Virus record (IMG/VR): IMGVR_UViG_3300025450_000020
Coordinates: 18,186 to 82,185 of that record
Direction: 5' to 3' (one strand)
Length of the DNA: 64,000 nucleotides
Source of the DNA: a virus
Shown: piece after piece, positions 1-8,864 of the stretch
How positions within the stretch are numbered: the first letter of the stretch is position 1
Layout: every line of letters begins with the position of its first letter
Made by a program: the position numbers and the translations under genes
The notes under the pieces: model-generated
What the model saw: only the letters and a program-made list of their open reading frames with translations
Databases searched by the model: none
What the model was told of the DNA's origin: nothing

Positions 1-1
1 A

Positions 2-1084
2 AAAAGTTATTCTTCTGACTCGGTAAGCGAAAATAATGCAACTCTTTCGTATGCCCAAATGCAAGCAACCTTATGGAGCTATACAGGCAATCCAGCCATT
101 ACAAGTATTTTAATTACTTTATCAAGCGGTAACTTTGCCCAATACTCCACCTTCTCTCTCTACGCCCTAGCCGCAGTAGGCACTACTCCTACTAAAGCTC
201 CGAAGGCATCAGGTGGAGATATTGTTCAATATGACGGTACATATTGGTATCATGCATTTATTAATTCGGGAAGTTTTATTCCACAGATCCCGCTTTCTTG
301 TGATGTGCTAGTCGTTGCTGGTGGTGGTTCGGGTGGCGCTGGAACTGGTGGCGGTGGTGGAGCTGGTGGTTTGCGTTTATTAGCTAGCCAAGGTTTTGCA
401 CCAAATACTGCTTACACTTGCACGACTGGCGCTGGCGCTGCTTCTGTTACTGGAAGCGCACACGGTAATAATGGAACTAACTCCAGCCTTATTGGAGGTT
501 CTATTTCTATCAGCGCAACTGGTGGTGGCGGTGGAGCTGCCGAAAATACGAACAACGCTCAAACAGGTGGTTCTGGTGGTGGCGGAAGCTACAACGGTTA
601 CAACGGAGCTGCTGGTAACGCTGGTTCATATTCGCCAGTTGAAGGTTATGCAGGTGGTGTTGCTTCCGCAACCTACAACGGCTCTGGTGGTGGTGGAGCT
701 GGTGGAACTGGTTTTGCATCAACAACATCAGGCTCTACTGGAGTTGGTGGTGTGGGCGGTGTAGGTGCTGGCGGAACTTCATACACTAATTACGCAATTC
801 TTGATGCTATGGGCGCGGCTACTACAACTGGCGTACTTTCGTCATCTCACTATTACTATGCAGGTGGCGGCGGTGGTGGTGGACAGTATTCAACTTCGCC
901 ATATACAGGACAAGGTGGAGCTGGCGGAACTGGTGGTGGCGGAACTGGCGGTGCTTACAATCCAGCAACCGCAGGAACCTCAGCACTTGCCAATACAGGC
1001 GGTGGCGGTGGCGGAGGCGGAACAAACTCAAACACCTCTGGAGCTGGCGGTTCAGGTGTAGTTATAGTACGCTATCTAGCTTAA
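2..1084 (+). CDS. Glycine-rich tail fibre/adhesin protein, 5'-truncated by window edge
   Basis: The frame is open from base 2 with no start, so the N-terminus lies upstream; the first ATG (59) is internal. The first ~60 residues match the end of the N-terminal module seen in the genes at 5414, 6799, 8864 and 10246 (called F-module here, ending in FSLYG-like). A linker with DGTYWYHAF follows, then LVVAGGG opens about 240 residues of Gly-rich sequence with GGGGGAGG blocks, ending GGSGVVIVRY. This type of Gly-rich C-terminal domain is common on phage tail proteins, and the polyglycine-helix adhesins (gp38 type) use such sequence to display receptor-binding loops. That role is inferred here. It is the first member of a tandem array. 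Confidence 0.8.
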   Translation, partial: KSYSSDSVSENNATLSYAQMQATLWSYTGNPAITSILITLSSGNFAQYSTFSLYALAAVGTTPTKAPKASGGDIVQYDGTYWYHAFINSGSFIPQIPLSCDVLVVAGGGSGGAGTGGGGGAGGLRLLASQGFAPNTAYTCTTGAGAASVTGSAHGNNGTNSSLIGGSISISATGGGGGAAENTNNAQTGGSGGGGSYNGYNGAAGNAGSYSPVEGYAGGVASATYNGSGGGGAGGTGFASTTSGSTGVGGVGGVGAGGTSYTNYAILDAMGAATTTGVLSSSHYYYAGGGGGGGQYSTSPYTGQGGAGGTGGGGTGGAYNPATAGTSALANTGGGGGGGGTNSNTSGAGGSGVVIVRYLA

Positions 1085-1111
1085 ATTAAAATATGATTAT
1101 ATTAATTAACT

Positions 1112-1120
1112 TGATATAAT
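1112..1120 (+). promoter_or_regulatory. Extended -10 promoter
   Basis: TGATATAAT matches the extended -10 consensus TGnTATAAT. It lies 15 bases before the ATG at 1136, which has its own AGGGAG ribosome site. No good -35 is visible. It probably drives the fibre array downstream. Confidence 0.5.
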
Positions 1121-1135
1121 TAGCAGGGAGATAAA

Positions 1136-2149
1136 ATGACAAAATCTAGAGATTTATCTAATTCGGGACGTAGCATTGGAACAACATCCAATCGTCCCGC
1201 TTCTCCCTTTGTTGGACAAGAGTATTATGATACAACTTTAGGTCAATTATTAAATTATACAGTTCAAGGAACTTGGGTTGCAGTTGGAACAGCTGCACCA
1301 AATGCAGTATCTGTAAACTATCTTGTAGTAGCAGGTGGCGGCGGTGGTGGTTACAACCGTGGTGGCGGAGGTGGAGCTGGTGGATTACGTTCAACCGTTA
1401 CTGCAACTGGAGGCGGAGGCTCTTTAGAATCAGCACTTCCTTTAACTATTGGCACTTCATACACAGTAACTGTAGGCGCAGGAGGTGCTGGAGCAATTCA
1501 AGTTTCTCCATATACACCAGCGCAAAATGGTTCTAACTCTGTATTAGCAACAGTTACTTCCACTGGAGGCGGCGCTGCTGGTGCTGGCACTACTGCTGGT
1601 TCTAACGGAGGCTCTGGAGGTGGCGGCGGTGGTAATGGTGCCCCAGGTGCTTCAACAGCATACGTTTCTGCTGGAACAGGAACAAACAATCAAGGTTATG
1701 CTGGAGGACAAGGCGCAAACTCTGGTGGCGGTGGCGGTGGTGCAGGTCAAGCAGGATATTCGGTATCTAGTCAAACAACAACAGTGGGCGCTAATGGAGG
1801 TAGCGGTGTAGCAGTTTCAATTACTGGTTCATCTGTAACCTATGCGGGCGGCGGAGCGGGCGGCGGAGAATCTGGCTCACCAACAGGTGGTTCAGGCGGC
1901 GGCGGAAATGGCGGAAACAATAACGGTACTAATTCTTATGGATCTGCTGGAACTGCTAATTTGGGTGGCGGTGGCGGCGGTGGTTCTGATGGTCAATCAA
2001 CAAACTATTATGGTGGAAATGGCGGCTCTGGAGTTGTTATTATTTCTGCACCTCAAGCTGCTGCATCTACAACAGGTTCACCAACTGTAACAACATCAGG
2101 TTCTAATACGATTTACAAATTCACTGGTTCAGGGAGTATAACCTTCTAA
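1136..2149 (+). CDS. Glycine-rich tail fibre protein (YYDTT N-terminal module)
   Basis: 337 residues. The N-terminal ~45 residues carry SNRPASPFVGQEYYDTT, a short module shared with the next gene and frequent at the N-terminus of phage fibre proteins (Y-module here). After LVVAGGGGGG the rest is Gly/Ser/Thr-rich with poly-Gly runs, ending in a tail around ITF rather than the IVRY motif of its paralogues. AGGGAG lies ahead of the start. The stop overlaps the next start (TAATG), so the pair is probably translationally coupled. The receptor-binding role is inferred from the array context. Confidence 0.75.
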   Translation: MTKSRDLSNSGRSIGTTSNRPASPFVGQEYYDTTLGQLLNYTVQGTWVAVGTAAPNAVSVNYLVVAGGGGGGYNRGGGGGAGGLRSTVTATGGGGSLESALPLTIGTSYTVTVGAGGAGAIQVSPYTPAQNGSNSVLATVTSTGGGAAGAGTTAGSNGGSGGGGGGNGAPGASTAYVSAGTGTNNQGYAGGQGANSGGGGGGAGQAGYSVSSQTTTVGANGGSGVAVSITGSSVTYAGGGAGGGESGSPTGGSGGGGNGGNNNGTNSYGSAGTANLGGGGGGGSDGQSTNYYGGNGGSGVVIISAPQAAASTTGSPTVTTSGSNTIYKFTGSGSITF

Positions 2150-3189
2150 TGTCTAACGCTAGAAATATTGCTAATAATGGGGGAGTTGGATCAACATCTA
2201 ACCGTCCCGCCAATCCATATGTAGGACAAGAATATTACGATACCACAGTTAATGCAATTGTGGTTTGGAATGGAACTACTTGGGGCGGATTATTTCCAGC
2301 TTTTTATCCAGTCGTTACTGGCGGCACTATTTTTTCAGATGCAACTTATTATTACCGTGCTTTTACTTCTACTGGTACTTTATCTGTTTCTAACGTAGCT
2401 TTAGCTGCCGATGTTTTAGTAATTGCTGGTGGCGCAAGCGGTGGTTATAACATAAATCAAGCCAATGGTGGTGGCGGAGCTGGTGGTCTTAGATTATTAG
2501 CTTCTCAATCATTGCCTGTTAACACTTATACTTGTTCAGTTGGTGCGGGTGGCGCTTCGGTTTCATCAAGTCCATCTATGGGTAATAACGGAACTAACTC
2601 ATACATTAGTGCAAGCGGTTTCTCTACTATTACCGCTTCAGGTGGTGGCGCAGGTGGTTACGGAACTACCAACAACGGTTTATCTGGTGGTTCAGGCGGT
2701 GGTGCTGGTTCTGGTGGACACAGTGGCGGAGCAGGAAACACTGGTGGTTATACCCCCGTTGAAGGATATGCGGGCGGTACATCTTCAGCAGTTCAAGCTG
2801 GTGGTGGTGGTGGTGGCGCAGGCGGAGTTGGCGGCAACGGTGGTTCAGGCGGCGGTGCATACGGCGGCAACGGTGGCGTAGGTGCTGGAGGAACTGGATA
2901 CACAAATTACGCAATTCTTGACACTATAGGTGCTGCAACATCAACAGGCGTTCTTTCATCTTCGCATTATTATTATGCAGGTGGTGGCGGAGCTTCTGCT
3001 GATAGCGGTTCAACTGGTGGACTTGGCGGTGGCGGCAATGGCCCTAGCGGTTCTGTTACATCAGCAAACGCAGGTTTAACTAATACAGGCGGCGGCGGTT
3101 CTGGTGCTTTTGGTAATTCAACACCATCGGGTGCTGGCGGTTCTGGTTTAATTGTTGTTCGTTACACTAGAACTCAGGTAGGTGGATAA
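2149..3189 (+). CDS. Glycine-rich tail fibre protein (YYDTT N-terminal module)
   Basis: 346 residues, paralogue of the preceding gene at its N-terminus (SNRPANPYVGQEYYDTT). Its C-terminal half is closest to the first gene of the window: both share GGAGGLRLLASQ, SPVEGYAGG or TPVEGYAGG, and YTNYAILD, ending with IVVRY. This gene therefore combines the Y-module with the Gly-rich module otherwise found behind F-modules, which is evidence of module swapping within the array. Start and stop both overlap neighbours by one base (TAATG). Confidence 0.75.
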   Translation: MSNARNIANNGGVGSTSNRPANPYVGQEYYDTTVNAIVVWNGTTWGGLFPAFYPVVTGGTIFSDATYYYRAFTSTGTLSVSNVALAADVLVIAGGASGGYNINQANGGGGAGGLRLLASQSLPVNTYTCSVGAGGASVSSSPSMGNNGTNSYISASGFSTITASGGGAGGYGTTNNGLSGGSGGGAGSGGHSGGAGNTGGYTPVEGYAGGTSSAVQAGGGGGGAGGVGGNGGSGGGAYGGNGGVGAGGTGYTNYAILDTIGAATSTGVLSSSHYYYAGGGGASADSGSTGGLGGGGNGPSGSVTSANAGLTNTGGGGSGAFGNSTPSGAGGSGLIVVRYTRTQVGG

Positions 3190-3617
3190 TGGCTATTAAT
3201 TTTCCTTCATCTCCAACAGTAAACCAACAATATACGTATAATGGTTTAACTTGGTATTGGACTGGACAAGTTTGGAAATCTCTAGGAACTGTTCAGGGCG
3301 TACAAGGCACACAGGGTGTGCAAGGTTTTGGATATGCCCAACTTCAAGGTGTTCAAGGACTTCAGGGTTCTGCAGGATATGTTGGAACAAATGGAGCACA
3401 GGGTACACAAGGTATATCAGGATTAACTGGTAATTATCAATCAATTCAGGGATCGGGAATTTCTGTTACAGCCCGCCCAGTTATAAACTTTTTAAATGCA
3501 ACAGTAACTGATGATTCTGCCAATAACCGAACAAATGTTACAATTGCAACAGCGATAGATGGCGGAAGTTCCAATAGTACATATGGAGGAGCCATAAGCG
3601 GAGGTAATGCAATATAA
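3189..3617 (+). CDS. Collagen-like tail fibre protein
   Basis: 142 residues. The N-terminus (FPSSPTVNQQYTYNGLTWYW) resembles the short head domains of phage fibres. Residues ~35-80 contain Gly-X-Y-like repeats built from VQG, TQG and LQG, as in phage collagen-like stalks that form trimeric rods. The C-terminal part (NFLNATVTDDSANNRTNVTI) is a common phage fibre motif. Likely a trimeric spacer or fibre. Coupled to both neighbours by TAATG overlaps. Confidence 0.65.
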   Translation: MAINFPSSPTVNQQYTYNGLTWYWTGQVWKSLGTVQGVQGTQGVQGFGYAQLQGVQGLQGSAGYVGTNGAQGTQGISGLTGNYQSIQGSGISVTARPVINFLNATVTDDSANNRTNVTIATAIDGGSSNSTYGGAISGGNAI

Positions 3618-4441
3618 TGGCAGTCTTACAGATTCAACTACGTCGTGACACAGCATCTAACTGGACCACTAACAACCCAACCCTTGCTCAGGGCGAGTTT
3701 GGATATGAGACTGATACTGGTTTGCTAAAACTTGGAAATGGCGGTACTGCCTGGAACTCCCTAGCATATTTTGGCGGTAGTTCAGGATATTCATCTACAG
3801 CTACAGCAGCAGGTACAACAACACTTACTGTTAATAGCAATTCAAATCAATTTTTTACAGGTTCTACAACCCAAACAGTTGTTTTGCCAGCTGTAAGTAC
3901 TTTGCCTTTAGGTAAGCAATATACAATTTATAATGCAAGTACAGGTGTTGTAACTGTTCAATCATCAGGTGCAAATACTATTTTTGCACAACCAGCAGGA
4001 ACTGCATTTACATATACAAGCATAGCAACATCTGGAACTGGAACATCTTCATGGTCAGCATATTATGACGGTAACTTTTCAGGAGTAACGGGAACGGGAG
4101 CAGAAGTTCTTGCTACAAACCCAGTACTTACTGGAACAACACTTACTGGTGCATATTCTGGAGCATATACCGATGGTGTAGTTGTAGATTATGTCACGGG
4201 TAATGGACGCATATCTGTAGGTACTGGCGATGGAGTAACTTTTTATAATAATACAGACAGCTCTCGTTCACAAATTTTTGGAATTAGCTCTACTGGAGGA
4301 TTAACAATTCTTGGTAGCGTAACGGCAAATAGCTCAACTGGAACTAGTGGACAAGTTCTTACATCAACTGGAACTGGTGTTCAATGGGCAGCAGTTGCAG
4401 CAGACCCTACACCTACAGTATTTATGTTAATGGGTGCATAA
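3617..4441 (+). CDS. Tail fibre protein with Mtd_N-like N-terminus
   Basis: 274 residues. Residues 5-55 (LQIQLRRDTASNW, LAQGEFGYETDTG, LKLGNGGTAWNSL) match the short N-terminal domain of major tropism determinant and many other fibres (Mtd_N type). The middle is a beta-rich stretch, and the C-terminus has TSTGTGVQW, typical of fibre tips that precede an oligomerisation segment. No reverse transcriptase or template repeat is visible, so there is no support for a diversity-generating retroelement. Function as a host-contact fibre is inferred. Confidence 0.65.
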   Translation: MAVLQIQLRRDTASNWTTNNPTLAQGEFGYETDTGLLKLGNGGTAWNSLAYFGGSSGYSSTATAAGTTTLTVNSNSNQFFTGSTTQTVVLPAVSTLPLGKQYTIYNASTGVVTVQSSGANTIFAQPAGTAFTYTSIATSGTGTSSWSAYYDGNFSGVTGTGAEVLATNPVLTGTTLTGAYSGAYTDGVVVDYVTGNGRISVGTGDGVTFYNNTDSSRSQIFGISSTGGLTILGSVTANSSTGTSGQVLTSTGTGVQWAAVAADPTPTVFMLMGA

Positions 4442-4472
4442 TGAATTTAAATTTTAGAAAAGGAGATAAATA

Positions 4473-4838
4473 ATGGCAACAGCATACAAGGTATTAGGCA
4501 TGACAGGTGCGGCTGGAGCAACAGGAAATGGTGCCCAGCAATTAGCAGCAGCAAATACAAACTATAATCTTTATACAGTACCTTCAGCAACATCTACTGT
4601 AGTTTCAACTATAACTGTTTGTAATCAAGCTTCAACTGCAGCTACATTTAATATATTGGTAAGACCTGCAGGTGCAACTGCAGATACCCGCCACTATATT
4701 GCATATGGTACACCAATTGCGGGGAATGACACAATAGCCCTCACATTAGGTATTACCCTAGCTACAACAGATGTAATTACAATCAATTCATCAACAACTA
4801 CTCTTTCATTTGCAGCATTTGGATCAGAGCTATCATAA
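4473..4838 (+). CDS. Small virion structural protein, probable beta-sandwich
   Basis: 121 residues, with AAAGGAG-type ribosome site 8 bases before ATG. The sequence alternates hydrophobic and Thr/Ala residues (NLYTVPSATSTVVSTITVCN, FNILVRPAGA), as in small beta-sandwich virion proteins that are common in environmental phages. No catalytic motif or membrane segment is seen. Its place within the fibre array suggests a tail or baseplate accessory protein; precise function unknown. Confidence 0.6.
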   Translation: MATAYKVLGMTGAAGATGNGAQQLAAANTNYNLYTVPSATSTVVSTITVCNQASTAATFNILVRPAGATADTRHYIAYGTPIAGNDTIALTLGITLATTDVITINSSTTTLSFAAFGSELS

Positions 4839-4849
4839 AGGAGTAATTA

Positions 4850-5413
4850 ATGTCAGTTAGTAGATTCTCCAGACAGAGTGTTCAAGCGGGTTTTCCAAAA
4901 CAGCAAAATGTTTGGGATGGGTTAACACAGCCGTCTGCTATGGATGCTTTAAGCGCTATTACCCTTGGTTCGTCTCAAAACAGCATCAACTTTAACAACA
5001 TACCGCAAACATACACCCATTTACAGTTGCGTGGAATTGTTCAAATCTCAAGCGGAGCAGCACAAATAACCTCTAACTTTAACAACGATTTTTCTTCCAG
5101 CTACTTTTGGCACGAGTTAGTGGGCGACGGTGGCAGTACTTCAGCAGGATATTCAGCAGACACATCTATGAGAACAGTCTATTGCAACTCATCAAGTAAC
5201 GTATACTCTGTTTTCATCATTGACATACTAGACTATTCAAATGTAAACAAAAATACAACACTAAGAACATTAACTGGGATAGATACAAACGGCGGTGGTC
5301 AAGTAAAGCTCTTGAGTGGTTTGTGGAATAACACTGCTGCTGTCACTTCCTTTACTATGGCAGGAGCCACGTTTATACAGTATTCTTCCTTTTCTTTGTA
5401 TGGGATTAAATAA
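4850..5413 (+). CDS. Tail adhesin-like protein, F-module only
   Basis: 187 residues. It contains the conserved motif NFNNIPQTYTHLQL and ends with FSSFSLYGIK, the two boundaries of the ~170-residue module found at the N-terminus of the genes at 5414, 6799, 8864 and 10246. Here the Gly-rich domain is missing and the gene stops right at the boundary. AAAGGAG precedes the ATG. It may be a stand-alone copy of the module or the product of loss of a Gly-rich domain. Confidence 0.65.
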   Translation: MSVSRFSRQSVQAGFPKQQNVWDGLTQPSAMDALSAITLGSSQNSINFNNIPQTYTHLQLRGIVQISSGAAQITSNFNNDFSSSYFWHELVGDGGSTSAGYSADTSMRTVYCNSSSNVYSVFIIDILDYSNVNKNTTLRTLTGIDTNGGGQVKLLSGLWNNTAAVTSFTMAGATFIQYSSFSLYGIK

Positions 5414-6799
5414 ATGGCTAATTATGTACCTTTACAGTCAGTATCATTAGCCAGTTCTGCAGCAAGTGTTACGTTTAACAACATTGACCAAACATACACG
5501 GATTTAATTTTGACTATCAACGCTTCCGTAGTTACTGGCAATGGTTACACGATTCGTTTTCAAGTAGGTAATGGAAGCATTGATAGTGGTGCAAACTACT
5601 CTTGGACACAACTTATTGGTGATGGCTCTTCAATATCTTCAGGACGTAACAGCTCCTCCAATCCGCAAAACCAGTACATGTATGGTGGCAGAGCTGATAA
5701 CCTTCCTAACTTTGGAACCACAACTGCACACTTTATGAGCTATACCAACCCGAACATCTACAAATCTGCTCTCATTAGAGGTGGAGTGGGAACCGTAAGA
5801 GGCGGAGTTACAGTGAATTTATGGCGTTCAACTTCTGCCATTAATACCATAACGGTGTCTAACGAAGCAGCAGTCAACTTTGCTGCAGGTTCTACTTTTT
5901 CTCTGTACGGTGTCAGTCCAGTGAACGCTAAAATCGCTCAAGCATCTGGCGGTACTAGCATCTATTACGACTCCTCGTATGTTTACCACGTGTTTGCTGG
6001 TACTGGAGTATTTGTTCCAAATAAAAACCTTACTGCTGACATTTTAGTTGTCGCTGGTGGTGGCGGAGGAGCTGGTGGTGGCGGTGGCGCAGGCGGATTA
6101 GTTGGTTCTGGTTCATACTCTCTTACTTCGGGAACAAGCTATTCTTGCATTGTAGGTGCAGGAGGCTCCTTGGGTGGTAACGGAAACAACATCGGTTCAA
6201 GCGGAACTAACTCTCAATTTGGGTCCATAACTGCCGCTGTTGGCGGCGGAGCTGGTGGAGTTAACGGGTCAACTGCCGTTGCTGGAGGCTCAGGTGGTGG
6301 AGCTGGACTAAACGGAGACTACAGCGGTCACCCAGGAGGAACTGGTACTGCTAATCAAGGTTACGCTGGTGGAACCGACTTGAACACTACCTACGTACCT
6401 GGTGGTGGTGGCGGTGGTGCTGGCGGATTAGGCGGTAACGCTATAAGTGGTGTTGGCGGAGGACTTGGCGGTGTTGGAGCTACGTACAACACTCTTATTG
6501 GGGGTACAGCAGGTCCTTACTCGTTTATTGACCCCATGGGTGCTGCAACTGGTTACGGACAACCTTCTTCTTCTCACTACTATTTTGCAGGTGGTGGAGG
6601 AGGTGGAAGCAATGGAGGAGCTTCCGCAGCAGGTGGGCTAGGAGGCGGAGGAACTGGCTACGGAGCTAGCAACGTCAACGGACTTCCTGGAACCACCAAC
6701 AGTGGAGGTGGAGGTGGAGGAGCTAATAACAATGGTTCAGGCCAAGGTTGGGGAGGCTCTGGAGGCTCTGGAGTTATTATTGTGAGGTATGCACGCTAA
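5414..6799 (+). CDS. Glycine-rich tail fibre/adhesin protein (F-module + Gly-rich)
   Basis: 461 residues. Residues ~1-170 form the F-module (VTFNNIDQTYTDLILTI to FSLYGV). A bridging segment YVYHVFAGTGVFVP follows, then ILVVAGGGGG starts a Gly-rich domain of about 250 residues ending GGSGVIIVRY. A small conserved block DPMGAAT plus SSSHYYFAGGGGGG lies inside the Gly-rich part and recurs in paralogues. The start codon follows the previous stop directly. Probably a receptor-binding or adhesion protein (inference). Confidence 0.75.
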   Translation: MANYVPLQSVSLASSAASVTFNNIDQTYTDLILTINASVVTGNGYTIRFQVGNGSIDSGANYSWTQLIGDGSSISSGRNSSSNPQNQYMYGGRADNLPNFGTTTAHFMSYTNPNIYKSALIRGGVGTVRGGVTVNLWRSTSAINTITVSNEAAVNFAAGSTFSLYGVSPVNAKIAQASGGTSIYYDSSYVYHVFAGTGVFVPNKNLTADILVVAGGGGGAGGGGGAGGLVGSGSYSLTSGTSYSCIVGAGGSLGGNGNNIGSSGTNSQFGSITAAVGGGAGGVNGSTAVAGGSGGGAGLNGDYSGHPGGTGTANQGYAGGTDLNTTYVPGGGGGGAGGLGGNAISGVGGGLGGVGATYNTLIGGTAGPYSFIDPMGAATGYGQPSSSHYYFAGGGGGGSNGGASAAGGLGGGGTGYGASNVNGLPGTTNSGGGGGGANNNGSGQGWGGSGGSGVIIVRYAR

Positions 6800-8181
6800 T
6801 GAACGAGACACTAACTAAGCTACAGACTATTACCGTTGGTTCTGGTGGTGCTTCATCCGTTACTTTTTCAAACATACCTCAAAACTACACAGATTTAGTC
6901 ATTAAGTATTCTGCTCGTTCAAACGGAACATCCAACTACTGTGATGGCTTTTTGCTAAGTTTAAATGGGATAAGCACTGGACAAACTGGGAATGCTCTTT
7001 ACCAATGGTGGGGCTCACATACTGCAAGTGACCCTTCATTTGAAGCGTATCTCGCTAACGCAAATACTACTGCGGGTACTTTTGGAAATGGAGAAATTTA
7101 TTTTTCAAACTACTCAGGTAGTAATTACAAAGCTTATTCTGCAGATTCAGTCACAGAAAATGGTGCAACATACAGCTTTAATGTACTATCAAGTGGGATT
7201 TGGGCAAACACCTCTCCAATTACCTCTATAACCTTAACTGTTTCCAATTCATTCCAACTTGTTCAGTATTCCACGCTTACTCTATACGGCGTAAAAAATA
7301 TGGCAACAGTACTTGGAAACTCTATTAAAGCTACTGGTGGAACTATTACAACAGATGGTACTTATGTTTACCACACGTTTTTATCTACTGCCACATTTCA
7401 ACCTACTACAAAACTTGTAGCAGACGCTCTAGTTATTGGTGGTGGCGGAGGAGTAGAAAACAGCGCACGTTTTGGTGGCGGAGGTGGTGCTGGTGGCCTT
7501 GTTTATCTGCCTTTTAGTACTTTTACTTCAGGAACATCTTATGTTTGCACTATAGGTGCTGGAGGAGCAACTAGTTCTACAATCTCTGCTACAAACGGAA
7601 CATACTCTCAAATCGGCTCCTTGTTACAGGCTGCAGGAGGAGGCGGAGGCTCCACTGTAGGTGTTGGTCAAAATGGAGGTTCTGGTGGCGGTGGTGCTCA
7701 GGGGTCTGCTGGAGGCTCCGCTTCCCCAGCAGGACAAGGAAATGCTGGTGGAGCTGGTTGGTCAAGCACAAACAGAACTGGTGGAGCAGGCGGTGGCGCA
7801 GGCGCAGTAGGTGGAGCAGCAACTGCTAGTTATGGTGGCGCTGGTGGAAATGGCTCCTCTGCATATAGCACATGGGGTTACGCAACTAACACGGGACAAA
7901 ACGTAAATGGTGTCTATTACTATGCTGGTGGCGGAGGTGGCTCTGCTTACGAGTACAGCGATTCTCCTGGAGCTGTTATAGACGCAGGCGGCGGCGGATA
8001 CGGTGGCGGCGGAAAAGGCGCCTATTACAGAACGGATTCTGGAGGAAACCCCACATCTAATGCTATTGCAGGAACTGCGAACACTGGAGGTGGTGGCGGA
8101 GGAAATGCTTGGGGAGGCGCAAACGGTGCCGCTGGATCTGCTGGTGGTTCTGGACTTATCATTGTTCGTTATAAGGCTTAA
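6799..8181 (+). CDS. Glycine-rich tail fibre/adhesin protein (F-module + Gly-rich)
   Basis: 460 residues from the ATG at 6799, which overlaps the upstream stop (TAATG). An in-frame start 51 bases earlier would lie inside the previous gene and has no ribosome site. F-module: VTFSNIPQNYTDLVIKYSAR to YSTLTLYGV. Then YVYHTFLSTATFQP leads into LVIGGGGG and a Gly-rich domain of ~245 residues ending GGSGLIIVRY. The inner block WGYATNTGQNVNGVYYYAGG is shared with the gene at 10246 but differs from the DAMG type, so at least two Gly-domain subtypes exist. Confidence 0.75.
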   Translation: MNETLTKLQTITVGSGGASSVTFSNIPQNYTDLVIKYSARSNGTSNYCDGFLLSLNGISTGQTGNALYQWWGSHTASDPSFEAYLANANTTAGTFGNGEIYFSNYSGSNYKAYSADSVTENGATYSFNVLSSGIWANTSPITSITLTVSNSFQLVQYSTLTLYGVKNMATVLGNSIKATGGTITTDGTYVYHTFLSTATFQPTTKLVADALVIGGGGGVENSARFGGGGGAGGLVYLPFSTFTSGTSYVCTIGAGGATSSTISATNGTYSQIGSLLQAAGGGGGSTVGVGQNGGSGGGGAQGSAGGSASPAGQGNAGGAGWSSTNRTGGAGGGAGAVGGAATASYGGAGGNGSSAYSTWGYATNTGQNVNGVYYYAGGGGGSAYEYSDSPGAVIDAGGGGYGGGGKGAYYRTDSGGNPTSNAIAGTANTGGGGGGNAWGGANGAAGSAGGSGLIIVRYKA

Positions 8182-8206
8182 TATAATTAAAATGGTAAAA
8201 TTAAAG

Positions 8207-8222
8207 GGCGGGAGGTAGAAAA
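8207..8222 (+). promoter_or_regulatory. Ribosome site overlapping a GGCGGGA motif
   Basis: GGCGGGAGGTAG sits before the ATG at 8223. The strong Shine-Dalgarno GGGAGGT is fused to one copy of the dispersed 7-mer GGCGGGA. TATAAT at 8182-8187 could be a -10 for this short leader. Confidence 0.45.
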
Positions 8223-8864
8223 ATGTCATTTAAACATCTAAATGGTGCAGGTATATATGGATCTAAGTCTTTAAAGCTATGGGATCAAACTACCGTACAG
8301 AACGATTTTCAGTCTATTGCTACTGTTGTAGTTCCTGCTGCTGGTCAAGCAAACATTACGTTTAGCAATATTCCGCAAAACTTTACACACTTGCATCTAC
8401 GCATCAGTGCACGAAGTGATAACGCATCTGGTACAGATGCTTGTTCTATTTATATGCAGCTAGGTAACGCTGGAACTATTGACTCTTCAGGGAGTCACTA
8501 CTCTCAACATCAATACACTGCATATACGGGCGCAGGAAATGGCTGGCAAGCGGGTGGCTCTGGAAGCTTAAACGCTTCATATATTGGACTTGCAACTTCT
8601 GCTGGGCAAGGGGCAAACATTTTTGGAGCCAATATAATTGATATTTTAGACTACTCAAACACTAGCAAATTTAAAACTATGCGCTCTCAATTTGGAGTAG
8701 AAACAAATAGCTCTAGTTATTGGAATTACACAGGCGTAGATACAGGCTCTTGGCAAAGCAATAATGCAATTACCGACATCAAGCTTTATCTTAATGACGG
8801 CTCTGCAAGAAACTTTACTCAGTATTCCCAAGTAGCTTTGTACGGAATAAAGGTATCTTCATAA
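8223..8864 (+). CDS. Tail adhesin-like protein, F-module only
   Basis: 213 residues. After a ~35-residue N-terminal extension (FKHLNGAGIYGSKSLKLWDQ) it contains ITFSNIPQNFTHLHLRISAR and ends YSQVALYGIKVSS, the F-module boundaries. No Gly-rich domain follows. It is the second stand-alone F-module in the array, after the gene at 4850. It is preceded by a strong GGGAGG ribosome site and its stop overlaps the next start. Confidence 0.65.
   Translation: MSFKHLNGAGIYGSKSLKLWDQTTVQNDFQSIATVVVPAAGQANITFSNIPQNFTHLHLRISARSDNASGTDACSIYMQLGNAGTIDSSGSHYSQHQYTAYTGAGNGWQAGGSGSLNASYIGLATSAGQGANIFGANIIDILDYSNTSKFKTMRSQFGVETNSSSYWNYTGVDTGSWQSNNAITDIKLYLNDGSARNFTQYSQVALYGIKVSS

Noticed and set aside
380-1031. 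Antisense and alternate-frame ORFs within Gly-rich genes
   Set aside because: They are shadows of GGN-rich coding sequence, with His/Arg/Leu or Val/Ala-biased composition and no ribosome sites.
3617-4441. Diversity-generating retroelement suggested by an Mtd_N-like fibre
   Set aside because: No reverse transcriptase, template repeat or adenine-variable repeat pair is visible. Mtd_N-like starts also occur on ordinary fibres.
6748-6798. Upstream in-frame start for the fibre gene at 6799
   Set aside because: It would extend into the Gly-rich end of the previous gene without a ribosome site; the TAATG start is the array's regular pattern.
8192-8218. Eight-codon leader peptide (ATG at 8192) after TATAAT, ahead of the 8223 gene
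   Set aside because: The spacing to the -10 is only 4 bases and nothing shows translation. The frame ends inside the Shine-Dalgarno by chance.
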